Part shown: positions 53,157 to 61,622 of the stretch, one piece after another
Position numbering within the stretch: position 1 is the first letter of the stretch
Layout of the letters: every line of letters begins with the position of its first letter
Origin: Bacteroidales bacterium
Lineage (GTDB): Bacteria; Bacteroidota; Bacteroidia; Bacteroidales; Muribaculaceae
DNA: 64,000 nt
Reading direction: 5' to 3'
Assembly (NCBI GenBank): GCA_003150235.1
Contig: QAMW01000021.1
Span: 3,815 to 67,814, forward strand
Program-made: the position numbers and the translations under genes
Notes under the pieces: model-generated
Told to the model about the DNA's origin: nothing
Databases searched by the model: none
What the model saw: only the letters and a program-made list of their open reading frames with translations

Positions 53157-53486
53157 CACGGCAAAAGTACCCATGACAATGAAGCCCCGGCATTACGCCC
53201 ACTGTCAGGTTACAACACGACATACAAACGTCAGGTATGGAATGAACCGGGAGCAACCGTGACCACCAATTTCAATATGATTTCGGGAGGCAACAATGTG
53301 CATCCGATCACTACGCGCGCCCTGACTATCCGGGAGGCGTTGCGCCTGCAGAGTTTTCCAGATTCATTTAAGCTGACAGGAAAGGAAGGTGCGATAAGAA
53401 CGATAATCGGCAATGCGTTTCCACCACTTCTTGCATATTACTTTGCTCGGCATATCAAAGATTTAATAATACCTCAAATTCCTTGA
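53157..53486 (+). pseudogene. C-terminal remnant of a C5-cytosine DNA methyltransferase
   Basis: One open frame of 109 codons without a proper start: SGYNTTYKRQVWNEPGATVT, NNVHPITTRALTIREALRLQ, SFPDSFKLTGKEGAIRTIIG, NAFPPLLAYYFARHI. It carries the end of the target-recognition region and motifs IX (RALTIREALRLQSFPD) and X (IGNAFPP) of Dcm-type enzymes. Catalytic motifs I-VI (including PCQ) are missing. It begins directly behind the aroB stop, so this is a deletion scar of a former restriction-modification system. Confidence 0.88.
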
Positions 53487-53694
53487 AATAATTTGATTTC
53501 AGATTAAACTGAAGTTGGGTCGGATGCTGTTTTTGACCGCCACGATGCATTTGAATCACTCCACAGCGCGGAACTTGATGCAATATGGATTGGACTCTTT
53601 GTATTTTCCTTTTTTCACTCGATACAAGGTACACGCAAATGACGAATATTTCCTTGACCAATATTCCGATGTGGCAAGTTTTAAGAATACTCTA
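53487..53694. other. Short stretch between the methyltransferase scar and the exported-protein operon
   Basis: About 210 bp with several overlapping ORFs on both strands (for example a plus ORF from 53515), none with recognisable motifs or a promoter. Probably decayed remains of the lost restriction-modification locus or of another mobile segment. I make no gene call here. Confidence 0.4.
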
Positions 53695-54234
53695 TCAGCG
53701 TTTAGTCCAGGTAACTTTCACGCCGTTATTGAGAGCATTCAGCAAAGAGTCGCCCTCCATCCATACTTCAGAAAGTATCATACCATTTTCGGAGACCTCA
53801 GCATATACTGCCTCATAATAGTCTGCCAATCTGTCGCATAATTCTTTCCTTAATGTAGAAGGATCCACACTCAAACGATAGTTCTTATTTATGGTTTCCA
53901 GTAAAAAGCTCCCAGGGTCAGCCTCAAATCGATAAGCAAGTAGATCGTAAGTCATCCTGATAGTATCATTTCGAAGAACCCACGAACCTTGTATGCCGGA
54001 TTTAAAATCCAGGTTACATTTAATCAAAGAATCTTCCCGGCATAACCGCAGTCTGTTTTCTATTATAAAAGATGAATCAACTGAAAATTCTATGTATTCA
54101 ACACCTTTTATCCCTAAACTTTCATCGGTAATCGAGCGTATCCATCGACCGGAGACATCAAATTTTGAAATACAAGATAACAAAAATATATTGAAGACAC
54201 ATGCCAATAACACCTTGAAAGTAAACCTAATCAT
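53695..54234 (-). CDS. Unknown lipoprotein, third gene of exported operon
   Basis: 179 aa. Signal VLLACVFNIFLLSC with lipobox (Cys about 21). Beta-rich body: VSGRWIRSITDESLGIKGVE, DFKSGIQGSWVLRNDTIRMT, lipocalin-like in rhythm (GRW near the N-terminus) but without firm homology. The start overlaps the preceding stop by 4 nt. AT-richer than flanking core genes. No function assigned. Confidence 0.75.
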   Translation of the reverse strand: MIRFTFKVLLACVFNIFLLSCISKFDVSGRWIRSITDESLGIKGVEYIEFSVDSSFIIENRLRLCREDSLIKCNLDFKSGIQGSWVLRNDTIRMTYDLLAYRFEADPGSFLLETINKNYRLSVDPSTLRKELCDRLADYYEAVYAEVSENGMILSEVWMEGDSLLNALNNGVKVTWTKR

Positions 54235-55064
54235 AGACCAATACCGGACAAGAAATTATCCATACCTTCTTCCATTCCATCCATCACCGAGTCAAGCCAT
54301 GCGCTCCCGGTAGCATGATTTGCCGTAAGTCCAATTTCGGTTCCTGAAGAGGGAGCAACGACACGCCACACGCCACTTATTTTCTGACACATCCCGGCTA
54401 AGGAAAAATCAATCAGTCCCGGTCGTGTTATAAACGGAACGATATAAAAGCCGCCTATAGCATTTTCAGGAATCATTCCAGGTATATCATAGATACTCTT
54501 TTCTTCAGTAAAGTCACAATCCATCGGTATTATCTCAAAGGTCGCCAATATAATTTCAGAATCCTCAGTCGGGGCGTGGTCGGCACATACCCAGAAAGTA
54601 AACCCGCGTTGATGACCTTCTCTTGCGATAAGACTCATGCCCGGTTCTTCAGACCCCGACATAATATAAAGTCTATTAGCCTGAAGTTCGGTCAAAGCAT
54701 CAGTATCAAAATCTATTATTTCAAATTCCGTTCCACCAAGACTTCGTACTGCGGTTGAAGAAAGAGCAGGCTGGAAGCGGTCATTTTTAGAAAATGACTT
54801 TTTAATCCATGGGCGCACGGTCTCTCCTGAGATAAGGAATGAGTCATCGCCAATCCGAACCGCAAGATAATAATTCCTCTCCCAATACTCCTTTTCAGGA
54901 GCATTTTTAATCTCCCCTTCATTTTCATCGACAAGCTGATAATCCTGTCGTATAAATACGATCGCGCCATTAATTGACCGGATAACTATATTTTCAAATA
55001 TTCCTTGTCCTGCTTGCGCGTTTATAGATATAATCAATAGCAGAATAAATAACGCTTTTTTCAT
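54231..55064 (-). CDS. Unknown secreted protein, second gene of exported operon
   Basis: 277 aa. Signal peptide MKKALFILLLIISINAQAGQ; ATG 55064 is preferred over an upstream TTG at 55073. After the signal: IFENIVIRSINGAIVFIRQD, then RIGDDSFLISGETVRPWIKK and FEIIDFDTDALTELQANRLY. Ends with a small-residue helix SVMDGMEEGMDNFLSGIGL. The first 30 mature residues resemble the start of the upstream protein (see findings). No family recognised. Confidence 0.75.
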   Translation of the reverse strand: MKKALFILLLIISINAQAGQGIFENIVIRSINGAIVFIRQDYQLVDENEGEIKNAPEKEYWERNYYLAVRIGDDSFLISGETVRPWIKKSFSKNDRFQPALSSTAVRSLGGTEFEIIDFDTDALTELQANRLYIMSGSEEPGMSLIAREGHQRGFTFWVCADHAPTEDSEIILATFEIIPMDCDFTEEKSIYDIPGMIPENAIGGFYIVPFITRPGLIDFSLAGMCQKISGVWRVVAPSSGTEIGLTANHATGSAWLDSVMDGMEEGMDNFLSGIGL

Positions 55065-55083
55065 AATTCTCAATTATCTTATT

Positions 55084-55617
55084 TTAGTGTTTATTATGAC
55101 TAATTACATCAAATGCAAATCTATAAACCTGCCGACGTTTATTCCAGTCCTTATTGTTTAAAATATAAGAAGGCGCAGTATCATTGTATCCCCACTTGAA
55201 CCTAAGTATCCCTGAAGTATCATATAACCTCGTGAAATCTGAAACCGGGGTATAGAATCTCACTCTACTTGACCAGTTGTCACCAATCGGTTCAATGTAA
55301 AGCTTTTCTACAGGAAAATATGAATTAAAGTTTCCGACACTCACCTCTACTGAATCAAAAGATATGGGTTGGGGCGTAATCAATGAGACTGTAAAAGTCA
55401 CTGTATCGGAAAATGTAGTCAGCACAATGTCACACTCCATATCTTTCAATGCCTGCGTGGTTCCGTCACGCTTTATTTTATGTGGTTTAACGAACACCAC
55501 AGTTCCATCAGGCGTCGTCTTTGTAAAAACATGTTTAGACAGATTTTCTGCATGCAAAAAAAACGAGAAGAGCAATATAGCCGTCGCCGCAATGAATATC
55601 CGTCGTCTTACACTCAT
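55084..55617 (-). CDS. Unknown secreted protein, first gene of exported operon
   Basis: 177 aa. Signal peptide RRRIFIAATAILLFSFFLHA; ATG 55617. Mature part HVFTKTTPDGTVVFVKPHKI, then VTFTVSLITPQPISFDSVEV and VSDFTRLYDTSGILRFKWGY; beta-rich. Followed 19 nt later by the second gene. No TAnnTTTG promoter is visible just upstream, so it may need a different sigma factor or read-through from the TRL gene. Unknown function. Confidence 0.72.
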   Translation of the reverse strand: MSVRRRIFIAATAILLFSFFLHAENLSKHVFTKTTPDGTVVFVKPHKIKRDGTTQALKDMECDIVLTTFSDTVTFTVSLITPQPISFDSVEVSVGNFNSYFPVEKLYIEPIGDNWSSRVRFYTPVSDFTRLYDTSGILRFKWGYNDTAPSYILNNKDWNKRRQVYRFAFDVISHNKH

Positions 55618-55689
55618 AATATCATGATTAAGAGTCAATCATTAATTATACCGTTTACTGGCAACTTTGCCATTATATCATCTAAAAAC

Positions 55690-55726
55690 ACCCCGCAGCC
55701 ATAATAACCAAAATCTGCCGCGGGGT
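55690..55726 (-). terminator. Terminator of the TRL lipoprotein gene
   Basis: Stem ACCCCGC/GCGGGGT (55690-55696, 55720-55726), followed on the minus strand by GTTTTTAG. Separates the TRL gene from the exported operon. Confidence 0.8.
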
Positions 55727-55740
55727 TATTTCAAATATTA

Positions 55741-56058
55741 TCAATCACCGTAAACGATTGTGGTTGACGAAGCAAAGATACCAAGTACAGATGTTTTCTT
55801 TACATCCACGTGGGAAATCTTTTTAATGCCGGCTTTCTTTGCCGCAAGATCAATACTTGCATCACCGGTTGCTACAAGACCAAGGATATTAGAAGCGCTG
55901 GACTGACCAACCTTCTTCCCGAGAGGATTAGAGGTAACACTTTCACCTGATGTAACACCGGTGTAAAGGACGCCCATACCGGCAGGTGTTGAAACGACAG
56001 CGCAACTGCTGACAAGCAGTGCTAAAGCAGCCGCCACAGAAAGACATACTTTTTTCAT
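55741..56058 (-). CDS. TRL-like family lipoprotein
   Basis: 105 aa. Lipobox LVSSCA (Cys 19). Body GMGVLYTGVTSGESVTSNPL, GKKVGQSSASNILGLVATGD, ASIDLAAKKAGIKKISHVDV fits the TRL domain, glycine-rich lipoproteins of unknown function. Own promoter and terminator. Confidence 0.85.
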   Translation of the reverse strand: MKKVCLSVAAALALLVSSCAVVSTPAGMGVLYTGVTSGESVTSNPLGKKVGQSSASNILGLVATGDASIDLAAKKAGIKKISHVDVKKTSVLGIFASSTTIVYGD

Positions 56059-56118
56059 GCTGAATTGTGTTAATTAATTAGTTATTAGTTTGTATTAACA
56101 TTATATTAATGTTTTTTA

Positions 56119-56150
56119 CAAAGTTAGGCATATTCGATATTTCCTATCAA
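56119..56150 (-). promoter_or_regulatory. Promoter of the TRL lipoprotein gene
   Basis: Minus strand TAACTTTG (56119-56126) with TTG (56148-56150) 21 nt upstream; leader about 55 nt. Confidence 0.72.
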
Positions 56151-56198
56151 TCCGGCTGTTTCATTAATTATACAAAATTGTACAATTAATGGACTCCG

Positions 56199-56519
56199 TC
56201 ACTTGTCAAGCTGGCATCTTATCATATCTATTATATGCTGCGGCAGACCGCTTAAATCAATCTCCTTATGAGTAAACGGAATGGCTAAAAATGGCTTATC
56301 ATCATATGACATCAAATTATCACTGCATATTTCAGCTATAAAATCATGATTAAGTACACGGCTTATCTCGATAAGACGACATACACTGATGTCACGACTA
56401 TTAAAAATATGATACAAAGAGGAACGCGAACAATTAATTGCCCTTGCAAAATCAGAATAATTCCAATGCTGTTCTTCTACCTTACGGCGTATTCTGTCCC
56501 CAATATCCAAAGGTTTCAT
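56199..56519 (-). CDS. XRE-family helix-turn-helix regulator
   Basis: 106 aa. HTH_XRE pattern: RIRRKVEEQHWNYSDFARAI, NCSRSSLYHIFNSRDISVCR, LIEISRVLNHDFI. The C-terminal 45 residues (DDKPFLAIPFTHKEIDLSGL) are unassigned. It lies in the AT-rich island upstream of the TRL gene and may control it or the exported operon; its own candidate promoter is about 300 bp away. Confidence 0.85.
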   Translation of the reverse strand: MKPLDIGDRIRRKVEEQHWNYSDFARAINCSRSSLYHIFNSRDISVCRLIEISRVLNHDFIAEICSDNLMSYDDKPFLAIPFTHKEIDLSGLPQHIIDMIRCQLDK

Positions 56520-56588
56520 AACTCATCGATAGCTTGTCATCTTATCCTGCCACATTGCCTATGGCAGTCATAAAAAAAGAGCGTGGCA

Positions 56589-56753
56589 ATGTTGCAACTT
56601 ATTTTCAAGGAGGCATCGCCAAACGCCTTAGTAGAAATAAGCAGCCCACCCCACGCCTTGACGCTATCTCTACCCTTCGGGTGGATATACGACAAGCATG
56701 AGCGCCCGGAACTGCATAATCCCTCTACTGATAATTTTGGCGAATTTCCTTGA
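56589..56753 (+). CDS. Possible 54-aa small protein (low confidence)
   Basis: Open frame MLQLIFKEASPNALVEISSP to TDNFGEFP. Composition is plausible, but there is no promoter box on the plus strand close by and it overlaps the likely minus-strand leader of the XRE gene, so it could equally be a chance ORF inside a structured RNA or mobile-element remnant. Confidence 0.25.
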   Translation: MLQLIFKEASPNALVEISSPPHALTLSLPFGWIYDKHERPELHNPSTDNFGEFP

Positions 56754-56820
56754 AAGGATTAAGCACAAACGCTTCTAAAAAAATATGTACACGACAATGC
56801 AAAGATTTCATTGTCGCGTA

Positions 56821-56849
56821 CAAAGATAATGAAAAAACGATAAGAACAA
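56821..56849 (-). promoter_or_regulatory. Candidate distal promoter for the XRE gene
   Basis: Minus strand TATCTTTG (56821-56828), with TTG (56847-56849) 18 nt upstream. An inverted repeat overlaps the expected start site (56787-56821), positioned like an operator. Confidence 0.5.
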
Positions 56850-56870
56850 AAATGTCTTGAGACGGCTCAG

Positions 56871-57983
56871 CTATTCTGGTGGTTGAACATCAGGGTTAGT
56901 GACTTGAACCTGAGGGTCGGCGCGGTTGATGACGTATTGTTCGTAATAGGAGAGTAGGAGTGTGGTGAGCGGGAGGGCGATTATCATGCCGATGAGTCCG
57001 AGCAATGTGCCCCATACCGATAGCGACAACAGGATAATGGCGGGATTAAGTCCCAGTGCCCTGCCCATAATCTTAGGGGTAAGCACATAATCGCAGATAC
57101 ATTGACTCACCACATACACAAGCAGGCATTTTCCAAGTTCAGGGAAGAAGCCGACCGTGCCGCCGAGCGAATCGATAAAGCACACAATAGCCACCGGTAT
57201 AAGAGTGATATACTGGAAATAAGGAATCAGATACAGGATTCCGACAAGAATGCCGAGCACTATCGCAAGCGGAATACCGACAATAGAGAAGCCGATACAG
57301 TAAAATACAGCCGCACACAGCGCTATCAGCGCCTGTCCGCGGAAATATTTGTTCATGCTGTTTTTGATATCGTCCCCTACCTTATAGGCTATCGGACGGA
57401 ATCGCGGAGGCACAAGCAAGCGGAATCCTTTCATAAGCTGCTGATAGTCGATAAGGATAAAAATCACATAGATAAATGTAAGAAGCCATTCAAGCCAGTG
57501 GAGGACCATGCTCACCGACTGCGACAGGAACGATGTGCCTTTGTCGAGAATTGCCATCACATGCTGTCCGTCAAGATATCGGGTCAAGTCATCGAGATTA
57601 AAACGCTCCACAATATAGTCATGGAGAGCCTTGGGGATGAGCGGGGAGGTCAGGTCTTTGTCGGAATACTTGTCAATGAGCAGTGACATCTGATGAATCT
57701 CGTCAATAACAGACGGGACAAAGAAATAGCAGAGCAACGCGATGACAAAAGCCACCTCAAAAAGAGTGATGAACACGGGAATCACACGACCTTTAAGATG
57801 CAACAACTTCTGGGTGAACTCCACCATAGGCTCAAGGATATAAGCGAGAAGACATGCCAGGCAGAATGGCAGAAGCACGTCTTTGAGAATGTTGACCAGC
57901 CATACAAAACCGCATATAAGCGCGACAGTGATGATGATACGCACCACCCGGTCAAAAGTATAAGGTCGTCGAGTTACCCGCAT
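56871..57983 (-). CDS. AI-2E family transporter (PerM/TqsA-like permease)
   Basis: 370 aa with about eight helices: VVRIIITVALICGFVWLVNI, LPFCLACLLAYILEPMVEFT, GQALIALCAAVFYCIGFSIV and the conserved GILVGILYLIPYFQYITLIP and LSLSVWGTLLGLIGMIIALP. Members export autoinducer-2 or act in Na+/H+ or lipid transport, so the substrate is open. ATG 57983 (MRVTRRPYTF) is chosen over a TTG at 58061. Confidence 0.92.
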   Translation of the reverse strand: MRVTRRPYTFDRVVRIIITVALICGFVWLVNILKDVLLPFCLACLLAYILEPMVEFTQKLLHLKGRVIPVFITLFEVAFVIALLCYFFVPSVIDEIHQMSLLIDKYSDKDLTSPLIPKALHDYIVERFNLDDLTRYLDGQHVMAILDKGTSFLSQSVSMVLHWLEWLLTFIYVIFILIDYQQLMKGFRLLVPPRFRPIAYKVGDDIKNSMNKYFRGQALIALCAAVFYCIGFSIVGIPLAIVLGILVGILYLIPYFQYITLIPVAIVCFIDSLGGTVGFFPELGKCLLVYVVSQCICDYVLTPKIMGRALGLNPAIILLSLSVWGTLLGLIGMIIALPLTTLLLSYYEQYVINRADPQVQVTNPDVQPPE

Positions 57984-58045
57984 AGTTACAATCAGTGATG
58001 AATTGACATCATTTATATTATAATAACATTTTGCATAAAAAAGTT

Positions 58046-58081
58046 TTGAGCCGCACACCAAATCTCAGGCATGCGACTCAA
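58046..58081 (-). terminator. Terminator of the outer-membrane barrel gene
   Basis: Stem TTGAGCCGCA/TGCGACTCAA with one mismatch, 16-nt loop; on the minus strand it is followed by a T6 run (AACTTTTTTATG). Confidence 0.78.
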
Positions 58082-58120
58082 CGTCAAGTGTGGAATAGAA
58101 AATATAGTGTAATCTTTTAA

Positions 58121-60937
58121 TCAGAAGCGCGGGGGACGTCCGCCCGGTCCGCCGGGTCCGCGATGCGCATTGCGGTCAGCAGGCTGGTTACCTGAGCCGA
58201 ACGTGTTGAAGCGATAAGAGAAACTTATCATGAAATAGCGGGTAAGAGAGTTGTAACTCGTATCGTCGATAGTATTGGCGGTAATATTTCGCATCACGCT
58301 CTTGCGCTGCTGCAGAAGGTCGTAACCTTTTATAGCCACGGTTGCCTCTTTCCCTTTGAGGAACTGATAGGCGATAGATGCGTTCCACATCCACTGGTTC
58401 TGGTCGAATCCCGCTGAATAACCACTGGTACCGGTATAGCTGAGGTCGGAGTTGACCACGAGACCGAAAGGAGCATACCATCCGAAATTAAACATACCGC
58501 CATAGGTCTGGACTGAACGGTTTGACGCCGATTGCAATGAATTGGTAGTCTGTTGCAGGTTGAAATAAGGGCGCAACTCAAATTCCCAGTTTTCGGGACG
58601 GAAGGCGAGTGACACCGACGGACCTATGTTAAACGAATTACTGCGGCTGCGCTCGCCATTATTAAATCCGATAGCCTGTGAATAGCGGGCAAACAGGTTT
58701 CCGTTAAACTGCCAGTTTTTATTACGGAACGGCAATGAAATCATACCGAACATATTGGCATTCCAATTGCCGTTTACATTCTCGTAGGTAGTTATCTGAC
58801 CACCGGTCTCGCGGTTAAACTGAGTATTGGATACAATGCTGTTCTGAGTCATACCTACGTTAGCCATCATCATAATCGAACGCTGAGCCTCAACATTGAA
58901 ATCGCTGAAACGCACCCTTACATTATGATTGAACGAAGGCTTCAATTCCGGATTACCGATTACTATGCGGAGTGGATTGCTCATGTCGGCAACAGGCTGC
59001 AACTGCGATATCGAAGGCTCGCTGGCATTACCACGATAATCGACATTCATGTTACGTGTCTTGCTGAACTTATAGCGGAAGCGCAGATATGGTGCCACAT
59101 TAAACACCCAACGGGTATCAATGTTGCGTTGACTGTTGATAAGATCCTTGCTTTTTGACATCGACGGCACAAATGCCACTCCGGCATTAAGCGTATAATC
59201 TTTTCTCACCTGTCGGAAACCGACCTGAAAACGCTGGGTGAAAAAGTCGTTGCGGAAACGGTTGCTCAACTCGTCGTTTAATATGCTCTGCATATAGTCG
59301 ACCACAGGGTCATAACCTCCATCGGGATAATCAACGGGGTGGTCATACACAAGCTTGTCGGCATTATTCCACCGGTAGTTCATACGATAGCTTATTTCTA
59401 TGAACCTGCCGTTTTTAACATTGCCGATCGGTTCGGTCCACGTAAGTCTCGCGCCTACGCGATTACTCCAAGTGTGATTGTCGGTGTACTGATCGTATGT
59501 ATCGATACTGTCATTGCCGAGCACATTTTTAAGAAGATAAAAACGGTTATAGGAGTAGCTGAAGTCATCTTCCCTGACATTGCTCATGCGGTAATCAATA
59601 GCGACCGAGAAAGAACGGCCGGGACGGGATGCAAATTTATGATTGAGCCACAATTCGCCTCCAAATTCGTAGGAATTACCTTTTGAGCGGCCGGTATTGA
59701 TACTTCTTGTAACAAGTGAACGGGCAAGGTCACCTGCATAGGTATGCGAGGAATCGGCACTTGTCGACCTGTTGTAGTTCAATGAGAAACGCGGACGGAA
59801 CTCGAGTGTGGTAAGAGTATCCTTTTTCCACTTCACACGGAAATCACCACGGATGTTATGTCCCTTGTCACGGCTTTTCGAGCCGCTGCTCACATAAGAT
59901 GTTGAGTCGGTGAAAAGGTACTGTCGCTCCTGGGCTGTGCGGGTATCCTGGTCAGTGTGACTGTAGAGAAGGTCACCGCCTACACGGAATGACTCATCGC
60001 TCTTACCCACGTTGAAATTAACACCAAACGACTGGGATGTATTGATACCGTTGTTGCCTCCGAAACGGCGGAAACGGCTACCGTTGCTATCGGTGAATCC
60101 AAGCTGGTTGATATTGTTGAAATTACCGAGGAATGTAATCTGGTTGTCGTTCCAGAAACGGTTCACATTGAAATCGGCGGCATAACGGTCGTCGGTACCA
60201 TATCCACCGTTGACAACTCCGAACCAACCGTTTTTCATCCCTTTCTTCACGGTAAGATTGATTACAGTCTCCTCCTCGCCGTCATCAACTCCGGTAAGGC
60301 GTGCAAGGTCGCTCTTGCGGTCTACGACCTGGAGCTTGTCAATCATATTGGCAGGGAGATTTTTTGATGCAACTTTGGGATCGTCGGAGAAAAACTCCTT
60401 GCCGTCAACAAGTATCTTGGTGACTTCCTTTCCTCCCGCCTTGATTTTACCGTCGGAGTCCACTTCCACGCCCGGAAGCTTCTTAAGAAGATCCTCCATC
60501 ACGGCATTAGGCTGGGTCTTGTAAGAGCCTGCATTATATTCAAGAGTATCCTCTTTCGCCACTATCTCAGTCTTTACCCCTTTTACCACCGCCTCTTTCA
60601 GCATGATTGAAGACTCCTTCATCTTTAGCGGTGCAACATTCACGTTAGAATCGCCAACTTTTGTGTTGACTGTGGCATTATCATACCCAATATAACTCGT
60701 CTGGATGATATAGGACCCTGATTTTATGTCTCTGAGTGTAAATTTACCGTTGATGTCGGTAGTCGTACCCTTTACAAATGCACTGTCTTTTGCAGCAAGC
60801 AGCCTGACTGTCGCCTCTATGAGGGGCTCGCCGTTGTCATCGGTCACAGTTCCGCGTATATTGGCGGCAAGCAATGTAGCGCAACCGAGTATTGCGGCAG
60901 AGAAAGCAGTGAGGCACTTCTTGAGATTCAAACCCAT
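58121..60937 (-). CDS. Outer-membrane beta-barrel protein with CarboxypepD_reg-like domain
   Basis: 938 aa. Signal peptide (CLTAFSAAILGCATLLAANI), carboxypeptidase-regulatory-like domain at about 26-110 (RGTVTDDNGEPLIEATVRLL), plug-like segment (MEDLLKKLPGVEVDSDGKIK, ILVDGKEFFSDDPKVASKNL), then a long barrel of Tyr/Phe/Asn-rich strands ending in YFMISFSYRFNTFG and a Gly/Pro/Arg-rich tail (GPGGPGGRPPRF). It matches the TonB-receptor-like outer membrane protein beta-barrel family rather than SusC: no SusD partner. The tail after the last strand is unusual for a barrel, which normally ends in Phe at the strand end. Substrate unknown. Confidence 0.9.
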   Translation of the reverse strand: MGLNLKKCLTAFSAAILGCATLLAANIRGTVTDDNGEPLIEATVRLLAAKDSAFVKGTTTDINGKFTLRDIKSGSYIIQTSYIGYDNATVNTKVGDSNVNVAPLKMKESSIMLKEAVVKGVKTEIVAKEDTLEYNAGSYKTQPNAVMEDLLKKLPGVEVDSDGKIKAGGKEVTKILVDGKEFFSDDPKVASKNLPANMIDKLQVVDRKSDLARLTGVDDGEEETVINLTVKKGMKNGWFGVVNGGYGTDDRYAADFNVNRFWNDNQITFLGNFNNINQLGFTDSNGSRFRRFGGNNGINTSQSFGVNFNVGKSDESFRVGGDLLYSHTDQDTRTAQERQYLFTDSTSYVSSGSKSRDKGHNIRGDFRVKWKKDTLTTLEFRPRFSLNYNRSTSADSSHTYAGDLARSLVTRSINTGRSKGNSYEFGGELWLNHKFASRPGRSFSVAIDYRMSNVREDDFSYSYNRFYLLKNVLGNDSIDTYDQYTDNHTWSNRVGARLTWTEPIGNVKNGRFIEISYRMNYRWNNADKLVYDHPVDYPDGGYDPVVDYMQSILNDELSNRFRNDFFTQRFQVGFRQVRKDYTLNAGVAFVPSMSKSKDLINSQRNIDTRWVFNVAPYLRFRYKFSKTRNMNVDYRGNASEPSISQLQPVADMSNPLRIVIGNPELKPSFNHNVRVRFSDFNVEAQRSIMMMANVGMTQNSIVSNTQFNRETGGQITTYENVNGNWNANMFGMISLPFRNKNWQFNGNLFARYSQAIGFNNGERSRSNSFNIGPSVSLAFRPENWEFELRPYFNLQQTTNSLQSASNRSVQTYGGMFNFGWYAPFGLVVNSDLSYTGTSGYSAGFDQNQWMWNASIAYQFLKGKEATVAIKGYDLLQQRKSVMRNITANTIDDTSYNSLTRYFMISFSYRFNTFGSGNQPADRNAHRGPGGPGGRPPRF

Positions 60938-61089
60938 TGGTATAGTAAGTTTTTTAAGTGGTAAGTTATATTTAATTCACAATCACTTTGACTTACTAAC
61001 CAAATAAAGGTTTAATCTACACTCATCTTTTTTGAAAAAAATCGCAACAATAAGCTTACGCTCCCCATGAATTTCATTCGCATATACAT

Positions 61090-61566
61090 TTAGCTGAAAC
61101 TCGTAAATGCAAGAGGCATAAGTGATTTTACTGAAGGCACGACATATATGCAGTCGCGACCGGCAAGAATCACCTTTACATCATGACCGGCAAGCTGCTC
61201 ATACTCGGCGAGTACCTGACGGCAACCGCCACACGGCGATATAGGCTGCAGGATTTCCTCACCGGAAGTTTCCCGCGCAGCGATGGCAATAGCCTTGAAA
61301 CGCGCGTCAGGATAATTGGCATGGGCATAGAAAGCCGCAGTGCGCTCGGCGCATAATCCCGACGGATATGCGGCGTTTTCCTGATTGGAGCCTGTAACTA
61401 TGACATCATTATCAAGAAGGATTGCCGCGCCGACACTAAAATGACTGTAAGGAGCGTAAGCGCGATATGTCATCTTTTTGGCGGCATCCACAAGCCTCCG
61501 GTCATCCGGAGAAAGTTCATCGTATGTGACTGATATGAGCGGAGTGACTATATTCAATTCTTTCAT
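61090..61566 (-). CDS. cdd: Cytidine deaminase
   Basis: 158 aa homotetrameric-type CDA: zinc ligands Cys 72 (GLCAERTAAF, with catalytic Glu 74), Cys 112 and Cys 115 (PCGGCRQVL); YAPYSHFSVGAAIL substrate loop. Deaminates cytidine and deoxycytidine for pyrimidine salvage. Monocistronic. Confidence 0.95.
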   Translation of the reverse strand: MKELNIVTPLISVTYDELSPDDRRLVDAAKKMTYRAYAPYSHFSVGAAILLDNDVIVTGSNQENAAYPSGLCAERTAAFYAHANYPDARFKAIAIAARETSGEEILQPISPCGGCRQVLAEYEQLAGHDVKVILAGRDCIYVVPSVKSLMPLAFTSFS

Positions 61567-61591
61567 GGAACACTTCTTATTATCCTTTCTG

Positions 61592-61622
61592 CAAATATAA
61601 AATAAAAGCCGGAAAAAGTCAA
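61592..61622 (-). promoter_or_regulatory. Promoter of cdd, nested in the fabH terminator
   Basis: Minus strand TATATTTG (61592-61599) with TTG (61620-61622) exactly 20 nt upstream. The -33 box lies in the hairpin 61607-61637 that ends fabH. Confidence 0.78.

Larger units (their letters stand above)
56520..56870. other. 351-bp leader/intergenic region with inverted repeats upstream of the XRE gene
   Basis: Contains ACATTGCC (56552-56559) paired with GGCAATGT (56585-56592), a T7 run on the minus strand between them, a 54-aa plus-strand ORF (56589-56753), and an imperfect 12-bp inverted repeat at 56787-56799/56809-56821 touching a minus-strand promoter. If transcribed from that promoter, the XRE mRNA has a leader of nearly 300 nt. 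Confidence 0.5.

Noticed and set aside
53515..53841. 108-aa plus-strand ORF behind the methyltransferase scar
   Set aside because: Overlaps the 3' part of a better supported lipoprotein gene on the other strand, no motif, no promoter.
56520..56870. tmRNA, 6S RNA or tRNA-like gene in the gap upstream of the XRE gene
   Set aside because: No tRNA-like acceptor/T-arm, no CCA end, no resume codon pattern could be found.
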